This document shows positions 24,047 to 34,260 of a stretch of DNA of 64,000 nt, in pieces. The DNA comes from Pohlia nutans (taxonomy: Eukaryota; Streptophyta; Bryopsida; Bryales; Mniaceae), in assembly GCA_022496805.1 (NCBI GenBank), contig CM040089.1:37370372-37434371 (forward strand), read 5' to 3'. Each line of letters opens with the position of its first letter. The first letter of the stretch is position 1. The translations under genes were made by a program, and so were the position numbers. The notes under the pieces are model-generated. The model was not told the DNA's origin, searched no databases, and saw only the letters and a list, made by a program, of their open reading frames with translations.

Positions 24047-24637
24047 AAAAAGTGATCACATTCCACGCCCAACGTGATGTGTCATAAAATAACTCTTCCA
24101 CTCAATCTTCTGCTTTGTTAATTACCGAAATCATTGACATGGAAGAACAATGCAGTCTGCAACAATCACTGCAGAAGATGTCGGTGGCGCTCCTAGCGAA
24201 CGAATGAATGATAAAATAAACCTAATCTATTTTTAGAGCTACCCTGCACATTAAGAATGACAGTTGGGAATGCAAAGGTCTTGCAGATCAATCTTCCACT
24301 TAGACTGCCGGCGCTATCATATCACCATCCTCTGAAAACAGGAAAAAAATTGAAAAATCTCATGAATGAGTATGGATTCAGTGAAAGCAACTTCATAACA
24401 ACGTCACAGGGCAACCTCAGTCCAGAACATCCTCACAAAGCAAACTTGTACTTGGGCCATTGAAACTTGAATCAAAGAAATTCCAAAAATATAGGAGGAA
24501 TCTACAAAAGGACCTTGCCACGGTGTTCAAATATGTTACGTTGAAGTCAGATATGAGCAAGTCATGCATACCAAAACCTCATAGCGGACTCAGGGTGACA
24601 AAGGGGCGACTGTCATTAACTCTGAAAATGCTTCAAG

Positions 24638-26659
24638 TCAATGCAGCATACCTTTAAGGCTGGACTTGAATCCGCAACTGGTCAAGTGCTTAGCTAACGA
24701 TTCACCGACTTGACGCTTGACAACCTCCCACCCGCTGGCGACAGGCTCCGAAGTTATTTGCACTGTTGCAGTTTCGGTCGCTAGGTCCACAGTCGCTTCT
24801 TTGACTTGTGGCTGACAATTGACAATAGCAAAATAGTCACTTTGTCTCATTCACCGACATTTCACAGATTTAAATAACCAATATCGTGAAAAACATAGTT
24901 CCGACAGGGCAAGGTTTTTGATCACCAGGATTTATGAAGAATGTGTTGGTCAAAAAATGAACAACACGTGCCTCTTGGATCTAAGAAGCGACAAACCCTT
25001 GACCTCTATCTTCAATCCTATCCCTGGAGTCATTCAGCAGCAAGGGCATAAAGTAATAGTAACCCCTACAGGACCAAAAAGCCTGAATTGGGCCTCATGT
25101 ATATATATAAATTTTAGCAGTTTTGAGTAAGCCCTATGTGGACGTCCTTATGCTCAAAACTATTTGTTTTTTGACCAACACATGCAATGTTCTTCACTAA
25201 TTCCGGTGAAATAAAATTTGGTCCCATCTGAATTATGTTTTTCACAATATGATCGATTGTAATTGTCATTTTAAAAAACCATGAATCCTAATAATACCAT
25301 AATACGTCCAAACCAAAATCATAATAAGTACCTGTGCTTCCAATATCCTTTTCACAGATGCAGAACAGCCTCCACAAGACATACCCTGCAAATATCAGAT
25401 GTGGCTCCACATCAGTGCAAATGAATGGAACCAATCCTCTGCCCAAAATCAAATAGTGGTTTCAGAACTGCGTTCCAAAACTCTATGAGAGAGTTAGTAC
25501 GAACCGCATTGTGCCCAATTTGGTAACAAACCTGCAAATCACACGGTCTAGTGAATGAAAGAAAAGAAAAGATTGAAGAAAAGGTCAAATTAAGTACCCC
25601 AACACTGAGAAAGATGACATCCTCGGTAATGGAGTTTGAAGCATCACCACCGGATGTCCCAACCGCAGCTGGCACTTCAGACCCATCCCCACCTCCACCT
25701 CCACGACCCCATCCACCGAATCCCTTCCCACCGCCTCCTCCTAATTTGCTAAAAACCTCGGAAATGCTTGCAACTCCAAGACCACTTTGGCAGTTGAAGG
25801 GTGAGGTGGTTCTTGCTGCAAGCACACCCGACTGAAGGATAAAACAAAAACAAAACAAAGCACAATCTCTGTCAGAACGGGCTTTTGTCACATGCATTTG
25901 TGAGAATAAATCAGTACTTCATTGCATTCATAATATTCACAGTTACCATAGAATCTTTTTACACACAATGGTTACCTTTTCCGCTCCTCCGTGTTCTCTC
26001 TTTGCCATTTGATTGTTCTATCATACTCTCCACTATTCTCTTCATCATTCCACATAAGCCTCCATATAATTTCTTCTCTGACTCAACATGAATGATAAAT
26101 TTGTATGACTAAGACAAAGCAGAAGAAGAATAACTCTGAAGTGTCTGTCTGTTCGCGGAACTCCGCCAATAACAAAGACAAAGTAGTCAAAACCATGACA
26201 CAGATAAATGAACAAGATATTGAGCCTTGCAGCAGCAGATATCCTTAATGCAAATATTCTAATTACCTAGTCAATCAATAGACATTAAGGTAAAATTAGC
26301 ACCATTCTTTCTCCAATTGCTTCCCTGAGACTGTTTGACTGTTGTACTGCCATCCTCGACAGTCCTCACAATCGGAAAAGAGGGAAAAAAACAATACATG
26401 AAGAGTGAGGGAGAAAGAAAGCTCCCGAATGTAAAAAATTATGTCGAGGGTTTTGGAATACCTCCAGCTGCCGGAGGTTTGCACATTGACGAATGAGCCA
26501 ATTCGCCCCTTGCGGAGAGGACATGCTGTTCACGACCCCAACTCCAGGGCGCAGGCGCTTCGGAGCTGCCAGGACTGCGCTGGACATCATTTCCGCGGCG
26601 CCAAGCTGCAAAGTCGAGGAGCTGAGAGAGAGCGTCGCCATGGAAGACGGCGAAGCCAT
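24638..26659 (-). CDS. PCH1: PCH1-like plastid copper chaperone (PAA1 N-terminal paralogue, single HMA domain)
   Basis: Four exons, all phase 0: 26659-26462, 25831-25598, 25385-25332 and 24811-24638, encoding about 219 aa. Residues 1-~80 are Ser/Ala-rich (MASPSSMATLSLSSSTLQ), as in a transit peptide. A Gly-rich linker (GGGGGKGFGGWGRGGGGG) follows, then a complete HMA domain: EDVIFLSVG, the copper site GMSCGGC with two Cys, EATVDLATETATV and KHLTSCGFKS. Translation stops eight codons later. Family knowledge: PAA1 begins exactly this way, and the copper chaperone PCH1 arises in Arabidopsis by retention of the intron after this HMA exon and exists as a separate gene in several land plants. Here AAAG|GTATGC just before the stop looks like the old donor now read through. 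No transmembrane, TGE, CPC or DKTGT exon is seen down to the glycosyltransferase gene. Alternatively it is a truncated PAA1 or an alternatively spliced gene with very distant exons. Confidence 0.82.
24652..24652 (-). promoter_or_regulatory. Vestigial splice donor at the end of the HMA exon
   Basis: AAAG|GTATGC at 24655-24646 fits a plant 5' splice site at the place where PAA1 would splice on to its ATPase exons. Reading through it adds four codons (Gly-Met-Leu-His) and a TGA. This mirrors intron retention in Arabidopsis PCH1. Confidence 0.5.
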
Positions 26660-26679
26660 GAGAGGAAAACCTCTGCACT

Positions 26680-27335
26680 AATCTCTCCGCAGCAACAGCT
26701 GCTGCTTAAACCTTCACTAGGGTTCTGCACAAACAAGGAGATGGTCCCGCAAGAAAAAACCCTCCCTGCGAGAAGAGGAATTTACATACGACTGGATTGG
26801 CAAAGCGTTGCGTTGCGGAACTGGAAGAGGAGCCCAAATTTGCAGGATTAGTTACCACAGAAATCTGTGCCAAGGAAATTTGGGCCCCTAGCAAAGCAGA
26901 ATTCCATCGGGAGAGTCATCATTCTGTCGGTTGAGGAGAGCGGGAACATGATAATGCTCGTCAACACTTTCTTGTGAACGCGGTTATAGGCTCCACACTA
27001 CGGAAACAGGAACGTGGCAGGAGACGTTATCCGTTACCTGCCACGTGGGATTTCACGGTTACCGGGTGTTCTCAGTTAGTGTTGATTTTTCACTGACTGG
27101 TCCCGGGACATGCTCTTTTAAAAAAAAATTATGTCTTGTGGACGGGTTCTTCACAAAATTATTTATTTTTGGAGGTGTTAGAATGAAATTGGCATGCTGC
27201 CAAAATATGATCAAAATTCATTTTATTTATACAAAATCTACTTGAACATGTCACATGTCAATGACAAGCAAAATAAATTCAAATGAAAAGTCTATAATCC
27301 AAATAGTTGTCTTCAAGTACTTGAATCTCATAATT
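26680..27335. other. Presumed promoter region of the PCH1-like gene
   Basis: No gene is recognised. A near-perfect inverted repeat (CGTGGCAGG at about 27015 and CCTGCCACGTGG at about 27040) contains a G-box-like CACGTGG core. The left end of the LINE lies directly beyond. Confidence 0.35.
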
Positions 27336-27589
27336 ATATTAGATAGATAGATAGAAACACCAACCCTAAAAAAAGGGCCGGCGTGAATAAAGTGTCCGTT
27401 CGTAATGTCAATGACCCGATGCCCACCGGACAAAGAGACATTGGAACAATACTACTCTCCCCTTTCGAGGATGGACACTATAGTAACCAAAACAAAGTAA
27501 CAGTAACAATAACAAAGGAAAAGAGCGAAGTAATGATGGTTGAGTGCTAGTTTGTATAAAGGTATGTTTAGTGTTAGGTTTTATCACCA

Positions 27590-27680
27590 AGTCATGAGTT
27601 CTTTGGTTGGTTGGTGAAGGGCGTTATATCACAATTATGTGGTCCGGGTTCGAAACCAATTGGGCTCATAGAGCAGTGGT
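27590..27680 (+). repeat. tRNA-like sequence in the LINE 3' UTR, antisense to the LINE
   Basis: GGTTGGTTGGTGAAGGGCG followed about 30 bp later by GGTTCGAAACC (27644-27655 region), matching the spacing of tRNA A and B boxes. The other LINE copy keeps it (GGTTCGATTCTCG on the opposite strand near 16145). It lies on the strand opposite to the LINE frames. Confidence 0.6.
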
Positions 27681-27827
27681 GTGATACACATGGCTTGGTG
27701 CTGCTAGTGAGTTATCATGGCAGGAAAGTTGTACCAATCAACCGGCCCGTCCTATCCCCTGAGACAAGTTGAGCTAGTTGTTTGAAAAGAGTGGCTAGCA
27801 GTGGTTTTCATCACTACCCTCCCTCTT

Positions 27828-30132
27828 TTAATGTACTACGCCTGTTGGTATTGTTTGATTATTCTCTATACGTCTTTTATGTAGAAGGATAGATCCGGCA
27901 TACTGTATGGCAATGGTATTTATTGCTTTAAATGTGTGTTTTATGGAGGTTTCGCAAATGTTGAATTTTGTTTCTAGTTGTTTCATTGAGGGGGCGTGTG
28001 TGGTTCCTCTAGCTCCAGCTATAATGACTATGATAGGATCTACTTTCCAACATTGTTGTATGATGTTATTAATTAAAGGTTGATATTTTAAAATTTTCCT
28101 ACCAATTGTTTCTGGTAAAAATCTGTCGTTTGTGTATGTGAATTCTATGAATTGTATGGTTAGGTTATCATCGGGATTTAGAGGAGGTGGGCTTTGGTAT
28201 GGGAGGCCTTTAATGCATAATATATCTGGTTTGAATCTGGCATTACATTGACATCTTTGTTGATTACAAGTACATGGTAATAACCATGGAGGAACTATGT
28301 TTTCTTGTGGATTATTGTTGAATGTGCCCGCATTCATGAGAGTGTAGCATCTTGATTTATTTGAGGATAGTATTAATTTTCTTAATTCCCATACCGCTTT
28401 ATTGTGTCTTTTGGTTCTTAGTGCGTGTATATGGTTTTGTTTGCATAGTAAAAGTACATGTAGCCATGTATCTGCATCTTGTGAATTACAGATGGGACAT
28501 GTTTTTGAGGGGAATCTTTGTATGCCGAAAATTAGTTGTTTTCTGGCATTTCCCATGTATTGACCGGTTCTAAATTTCAAGTATGCTTGTTTTTTGTGAG
28601 TCTGTTATTTCTGGATTATTCCAAAAGTCATTGGACATATCGTTATCTATGATGGAGTTTGTTGTTCATTTGTTAATGTTGGGAAAGTCTTTTGCCAGTA
28701 TTTCTAGGTTATTTTCTCGGTCATGTTTCTTTATGTATTCTTCCAAACATCTAACTGGTCCTTTGTCTGGTCGTTTGATACGACCGGGCCATGTGTCTTT
28801 TTGGAAGTAGTAAGGTGTGGTATGTGCAAATTCGTGTGGATTTGCTGCAAATTGATAACCTCTTTTCATGGTTCCTTCTTTTGCGAGGTGATCTGCGTGT
28901 TCATTCCCGTTAATTTTAGCGTGTGCTTTTACTTTGTATATTGTGGTTGGTTGTGTTCGCTTTTTTAGCATTTTTGCCATTTCTTCTAATATAGTTTTAT
29001 CAGCGTGGTTGTTTTGTTGGGTTGGGTGTTTTAGTTGTGTGTTTAGAACATGTATACAATTGAGACAATCAGTAAAAATATGTGCAGGTTCGTTTATGTA
29101 TTTAGTGGTGATTAGTGAAAGTGTTTCATGTATGGCCATTAATTCTGCTCTGAAGCATGTTTGTAGACCAGGCAGTCGCTTTGATATTTGTACATCTGGT
29201 TTAGATGAGTTGTAGATTCCATATCCAGCTTTTTCTTTTTTTCAATGGCCATCATCAGCTACTTTAGGTGGTAAAAAGGATCCATCTGTGTAATAGCTGT
29301 ATTGTGGTAGAAATTTTAGTGTAGTGTTTATTTCGAAATTTGGAAGGGGATCTACCCACATGTTGTGTAGATTGTTATTGGGTGGGTATATGAGTTTGTT
29401 CCATTTTGTGCTTTTGTTAACTTTTGTGTTTGGCGGTGTGGGTGGTGCTGTTTGTGTATGGTATTGCAGAATTTGTAGATTTTCAATTGTTGTGTTTATG
29501 GTGTCTATTTGGTTTATTGTGCCAATGTTATTGTTTTGATGGTGAATACACCATATGTGCATTGCAAGTGGTTCGTTTCGGGTTTTGTTGGGTTCTAGTG
29601 GTATTGTTGGCTCGTCATATGTAATTGTGTCCGCGGCAAAATGTATAATGGCGTGCATATCCGGGAAGGGTCCGTTGTACGGTGATAGATTTTGGTACCA
29701 GTTGGTGTCTGGAATTGCTAATATGGTGACAGTTTCTGGGTCTTGTTTTGCTGCTAGTCTTGCCCAATGTATTGCTTGTTGTGTTGTTTCGGCATCATTT
29801 GGGTCTGCATATCCGATACCTTTCCATTTGTATTGAAAGGATGTTCCTAGTGAGCCAAAAATCTTGTCTCTAGCAAATGTTGAGTAGAATTGGGTAGATT
29901 TCATGGAACATGTAATTGGTGAGGAAAAGTATGAGTGTGTTATATTAAATGTTGTTATTAGTGTGTCTAAAATGTTAGTTGGAATGGTATGGTGTGGTGT
30001 TTTTATTGTATTCTTTTTGTGGTTTTTGTGCTCGTATCTTTGGTATAACCAGACTACTTCCGTTTCAAATGTTTGTATAGCAGGTATTAGTCTATGGATG
30101 TTATATTTGTTGTTGTTGTATTGTTGCCATAA
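27828..30132 (-). pseudogene. LINE ORF2 C-terminal part: PCIF1-like region, RNase H and zinc knuckle
   Basis: It continues in the RT frame after a TAG at 30135-30133, then is broken by TGA at 29244-29242 (Arg codon in the sister copy), TGA at 28668-28666 (Trp in the sister copy) and a 1-bp shift near 28590. Order: residues around 29960-29600 contain YFSSPITCS, FQYKWKGIGYADPN and WYQNLSPYNGPFPDMHAI; 29300-28900 is RNase H with YYTDGSF, FRAELMAIHE, FTDCLN and NGNEHADHLAKEG; 28499-28440 is CPICN...H...C; then a final ~170-residue region (IIVIIAGARGTTHAPSM) of unknown role. RNase H removes the RNA template during second-strand synthesis. The PCIF1-like part resembles the methyltransferase core of PCIF1 but lacks its NPPF motif. 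Confidence 0.8.
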
Positions 30133-33100
30133 CTATTTTATTCTTGTAGTCGGAATGGTGGTGATATATTTACCGGTGTCGTTGTATATGTGGGTTTTGT
30201 CATTTTGTGTTTGAATGGTGCACTTGTTTGTGTCTATGTCTCTTTCTGGGTTACATTCAATTGTGGATGTTTTAGTGTAGGGGATTATTGTTGGGGGTGG
30301 GATGTATCTTGTATCTCTATTTTGTTCGGGTGTAAATTGTGTATTTATGATATTTTGATAGTGTTTGTTTTTATAATCTGTGTAGTATCTTGTAAGTAGG
30401 TTTAGATTATGATTTATTGCTGTTGGTAGGTTTAGTGGAAATAGTTTGCGTTGTTGTAACCATTTATTGTATGTTATGTGGTTTGCGTCTATCCATTGGC
30501 ATAAATAGGTGTTGTATTTTTTAGATATTTTATATTTGTCTTTTGTTGTAATTGTTTTGTGGTTTAGTATTGTGCTAATAGGGAATCTTATGGGGTCATT
30601 GTTTATGTTTTGTGGTGGGGCTGGTTGTTGTGGTTGAGGTGGTTGAAAGAATTGAACGGGGTTTATTGGTGTTCTTGGTATTATTATGTGGTTATAAATT
30701 TTATATTTTTCTTTTAATGTGCGGGGTGGTAAATGTATTTGGCATGGATTTGGGCAATCTAGGGTACATTTTGGTTCACAGAAGAGTTGTTCTGCTATGT
30801 TTAGTGCACTTTTGTCTAGTTTAGTTGGATTTTGATAGTATATTTTAAATTCTTCTAGTGACATTAGTTTTGTGCCGTTGGGAAGGATGATTTGATTTAT
30901 ATTGTAAATTTTGTGTGCCATTATTTTATATAATAATTTGATGGAGAGTTTTGGGTCTAAGTGTGGTAGTTCGTTTGTGACTGAAGATCGCCATTCACGT
31001 TCTAGTTCGGTCATGTGAAGTTGGAAGTTTTCTTCTGTGCTTTTTAGGTGTATACCACCTGCTGTTTTCAAAAGGAATAATGTTCGTGTTATAGGTGATG
31101 TAATGCAATCTTGGCGTTTAATTCTTGGGATGTCTTCGGCACCGCCGGCTTTAGCAAGTATGTGTTGTATTAGTCCTTTATATATTATTCCTAGTCTCCC
31201 TTTGTCGTTAAGTGCATTCCGAAGTTGTTCACCAATGCATCTAAGGTAGGCATTTTTTAGAGAGAAGGCTTCTAGTCCAAATAAATCATGAGGTAGTTGT
31301 GTTATTATGTTTGCGGTGCTTTTAGGTAGTCCGCATATTGTTTTTTGGATTGCAATAATTTTTTTATCAAGTTTTTTAATAGTTGGTAGTGAATATGGGA
31401 CTGCAAAGAAGCTGTAGGCTATGCCTGCTCTGATTACTGTGTCTACCATACTGATTCTTTGTTTGATAGTGGCAGGGCATTTTGATAGTTGTTTACATTG
31501 GTCTATTATTTTAGTAGTGGTGATAGGTGTTTGGAGTTTCCATTTTAGTGATGGAACTAATTGTATGCCCAAGTAGACATAAGGTTCATTTTGATGGAGT
31601 ACTGGTAGTATTTGGTCTCTGTAACTGATTTTTTGGTTTGTCATGAGGGTTTTGAATTTGTTTGGTGGCATTTTGGATTTATTTGGGCAACCGGTGACGG
31701 CACATTTTGTGACTCCCAAGTCCATGCCTGCCCATTCACAAAATTTGTCAATTTTGTTTAGTTGTATTTGTAGTGGTTTTATATTATTTGATATAGCTGC
31801 TAGATCGTCTGCGTATGCTGCAGAGCTTATTTTAATTTTTGATGTACCAAATGTATATCCATTTTCTCCTCTTTGTAACCACCTCAAGAGTGGTTCTAGA
31901 AAGATTAAAAAGAGATATGGGCTAAGTGTGTCTCCTTGTATGGTTCCTCTTTGAATAGGTATTGGTTTTGTTTTTCCAAAGTGTTCTCCAGTAAATATAG
32001 TGTTTGAGTGGGAGTAGATGTTACCGACTAGCATTATTACATCTGCCGGGTATCCAAGGTCTTTCATTATAGTTAGGAGTCTTGCGTGATCTAATGAGCC
32101 AAATGCGTTTTTGAAGTCTATATATAATAGATATATGTCTTGATTTGTAAATTTTGCATCTTCTAGTGCTGCTATGAGGAGTTGTAGTTGTCTTGCTGTA
32201 CTTCTTTCTGCTCTGAATCCTTCTTGACTATCGTGTAGGATTTGGTATTCTTCATTGTACGCTGACAATATGTATGTTAGTGTACTAGTGAAAAACTTGT
32301 ATATTGTGTTTGCAAGTGCTATTGGTCTGTGGTTTGGCAGTTGTGCGGGATTTCCTTTTTTATAAAGTAGTATGGTTAGACTTATTTTCCATGAGGCTGG
32401 GATTTGTTTTTGTTTGTAGCAATGAGTAAAAAATGAAAAAAGTAGTTTGTGGAGACTTTCAGGCATATTTTTTAGTATAGAGTTGGGAATTTTGTCTGGG
32501 CCTGGTGTTTTGTTGTTAGATAGATGTTTGAGACACATTTCGTATATTTCTTTGTCAAAGTGTTTATGTAGTGGGATTTGTGGGTTTCCTCTTTTTTCTA
32601 TTACGAATCTATCAAGGTCGTGCCATGGGTATTGTTTAACTCCACAAGTAGATTGTAATGGGTGTTCGGGTTGATAGTAACATGTAGGTACTGTAGGTCT
32701 ATTGCTAATTGATTGTTGTATGTGGATTTCGTTTGCTATGTCTTCTGGACTGGTTAGTATGTTGTTGTTTCTCTCCAGTATGCAATCTAATGGTGGTGTC
32801 TCTTGATTTTTGAAAACTTTCTTGTTTATTTTCTTTGGGCTTTTGTCGTATAATTGTCTGTATTTTAGTATTGCCTTTTTTATACAACTTTGGGTATATT
32901 TTGTGGTGATTTTACGGGCTTGTATTTTTGCTGTCTTGGCTATTTCTACTAGTGATTGGATCCATTCTTGTTGATCATGTTCTTGTTTTGGGAGTGGTGG
33001 GATGGTTACATTTGTATGGGTTTTTAATTCTTCGATTATTGGATGCGTTTGCCAATGTTGTGTATTTTTTGTTTTGTAAATTGTTTTTCTAATTAGATGG

Positions 33101-34260
33101 TAGGTAGATAGGTGTTTTTTCCATGCTTTTTGTAGTTTTCTTGGTAAGAAGCCTCCTTGTTGGGAAGTACGATTAGTTAGTGTCGGGAGTGATGGTGCAC
33201 TACAAGTTTCTTGAATTTTGTCTGAAATTTTTTGTATCATGTGATCTAGTTTTGAACATGATGTTTGCCATTGGTCGTCTGTTAATTGGTCATTTGATAG
33301 TATTGTGATGAGTTCATTTATTTCCAGCGCATTTTCTTCAAAATATTCTATTTTGAATTTTTCAATGTTTTCTTGTGGTATGGGGTTTAGAATTCTCGTT
33401 GTTTTGTTTGTTATTGGTATGGGTCTTGCTAGTAAGGTGTTTGTTGGTATGTATAATGTTACTGGTGAGTGGTCAGAGTTGAGGTTGTGATCATTGTTTG
33501 TAGTTGATATGTATAAAGAATTATCTGGTGTTTTGATGTAGTATCCATCTATTAAGCTGATTTGGTTGTAGTTTTGTCTCCCTTGTCTTGAGTATGGGCA
33601 ATTTGTTGGGATGTATTCTAATTGTAGATTATTTGTAAATGTTCTCCATTCTATGTCTTCCGTTTGTGGTGGGGTTGTGTCGGTTCCATTTTGTCGTCCG
33701 ATGAGTGCTATGTCTCTGTTAAAATCACCACATAGTATGTGTGTGGTATTCGGATGTGCATTGATTTGTTGTGTTATATTTTGTTGGATGATTGGTATAT
33801 ATTGTATGTCCTCTGCATGTGACGGCATATACATGTGAATAATTAGCCACGTTTGTAATGGTTTGTTGTCTATTTTTATTATTTGTAAATAAGGTGATAT
33901 TTCTATGGGGGTTGGGATTTTAGTGACATTGCCAGGGTATGCATATTTTTTATGTATTAGTGTGAGGAGACCTCCTCTTGCGGGTATGTATGGTATTCTT
34001 TGTTGCATGCATCTTGTTAGGGCATGTGTGTTGTTAAAAATTAATTTGTATTTTGGAAATAGGTTTTGTATGTATTTGGTAGATTTTGTAGCGGTTATTT
34101 TAGTTTCTTGTATTGTGATGATGGAGGGGTCATCGGGTGTGTTGTTAATTAGTTCATGTATATTTGGAAGGGCCGTATTTAGTGATGAGGCATTCCATGT
34201 AATAAATCTTGTATTATAATTTGTTGATTGTATTTCTTGTGGTTGTATTGTGGGTGTATT
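30133..34260 (-). CDS. LINE ORF2: APE endonuclease and reverse transcriptase
   Basis: The frame is open from about 34260 to 30133; the first Met is at 34008, but homology starts upstream at TWNASSL (34200). Endonuclease blocks: IITIQETKI, GDFNRDIAL and SDHSPVTLYI. Reverse transcriptase blocks: NHRPIALANTIYKF, GFRAERSTARQL, LLYIDFKNAFGS, QGDTLSPYLF and the catalytic YADDLAAIS. The long C-terminal part carries CTLDCPNPC. The protein nicks the target DNA and copies the element RNA from the nick. An 11-bp tandem duplication at 34245-34266 separates it from the upstream 2A frame. The terminal TAG is shared with the copy at 13560-16451, so downstream domains may be reached by read-through or were already lost in the source. 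Confidence 0.9.
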   Translation of the reverse strand, partial: NTPTIQPQEIQSTNYNTRFITWNASSLNTALPNIHELINNTPDDPSIITIQETKITATKSTKYIQNLFPKYKLIFNNTHALTRCMQQRIPYIPARGGLLTLIHKKYAYPGNVTKIPTPIEISPYLQIIKIDNKPLQTWLIIHMYMPSHAEDIQYIPIIQQNITQQINAHPNTTHILCGDFNRDIALIGRQNGTDTTPPQTEDIEWRTFTNNLQLEYIPTNCPYSRQGRQNYNQISLIDGYYIKTPDNSLYISTTNNDHNLNSDHSPVTLYIPTNTLLARPIPITNKTTRILNPIPQENIEKFKIEYFEENALEINELITILSNDQLTDDQWQTSCSKLDHMIQKISDKIQETCSAPSLPTLTNRTSQQGGFLPRKLQKAWKKHLSTYHLIRKTIYKTKNTQHWQTHPIIEELKTHTNVTIPPLPKQEHDQQEWIQSLVEIAKTAKIQARKITTKYTQSCIKKAILKYRQLYDKSPKKINKKVFKNQETPPLDCILERNNNILTSPEDIANEIHIQQSISNRPTVPTCYYQPEHPLQSTCGVKQYPWHDLDRFVIEKRGNPQIPLHKHFDKEIYEMCLKHLSNNKTPGPDKIPNSILKNMPESLHKLLFSFFTHCYKQKQIPASWKISLTILLYKKGNPAQLPNHRPIALANTIYKFFTSTLTYILSAYNEEYQILHDSQEGFRAERSTARQLQLLIAALEDAKFTNQDIYLLYIDFKNAFGSLDHARLLTIMKDLGYPADVIMLVGNIYSHSNTIFTGEHFGKTKPIPIQRGTIQGDTLSPYLFLIFLEPLLRWLQRGENGYTFGTSKIKISSAAYADDLAAISNNIKPLQIQLNKIDKFCEWAGMDLGVTKCAVTGCPNKSKMPPNKFKTLMTNQKISYRDQILPVLHQNEPYVYLGIQLVPSLKWKLQTPITTTKIIDQCKQLSKCPATIKQRISMVDTVIRAGIAYSFFAVPYSLPTIKKLDKKIIAIQKTICGLPKSTANIITQLPHDLFGLEAFSLKNAYLRCIGEQLRNALNDKGRLGIIYKGLIQHILAKAGGAEDIPRIKRQDCITSPITRTLFLLKTAGGIHLKSTEENFQLHMTELEREWRSSVTNELPHLDPKLSIKLLYKIMAHKIYNINQIILPNGTKLMSLEEFKIYYQNPTKLDKSALNIAEQLFCEPKCTLDCPNPCQIHLPPRTLKEKYKIYNHIIIPRTPINPVQFFQPPQPQQPAPPQNINNDPIRFPISTILNHKTITTKDKYKISKKYNTYLCQWIDANHITYNKWLQQRKLFPLNLPTAINHNLNLLTRYYTDYKNKHYQNIINTQFTPEQNRDTRYIPPPTIIPYTKTSTIECNPERDIDTNKCTIQTQNDKTHIYNDTGKYITTIPTTRIK

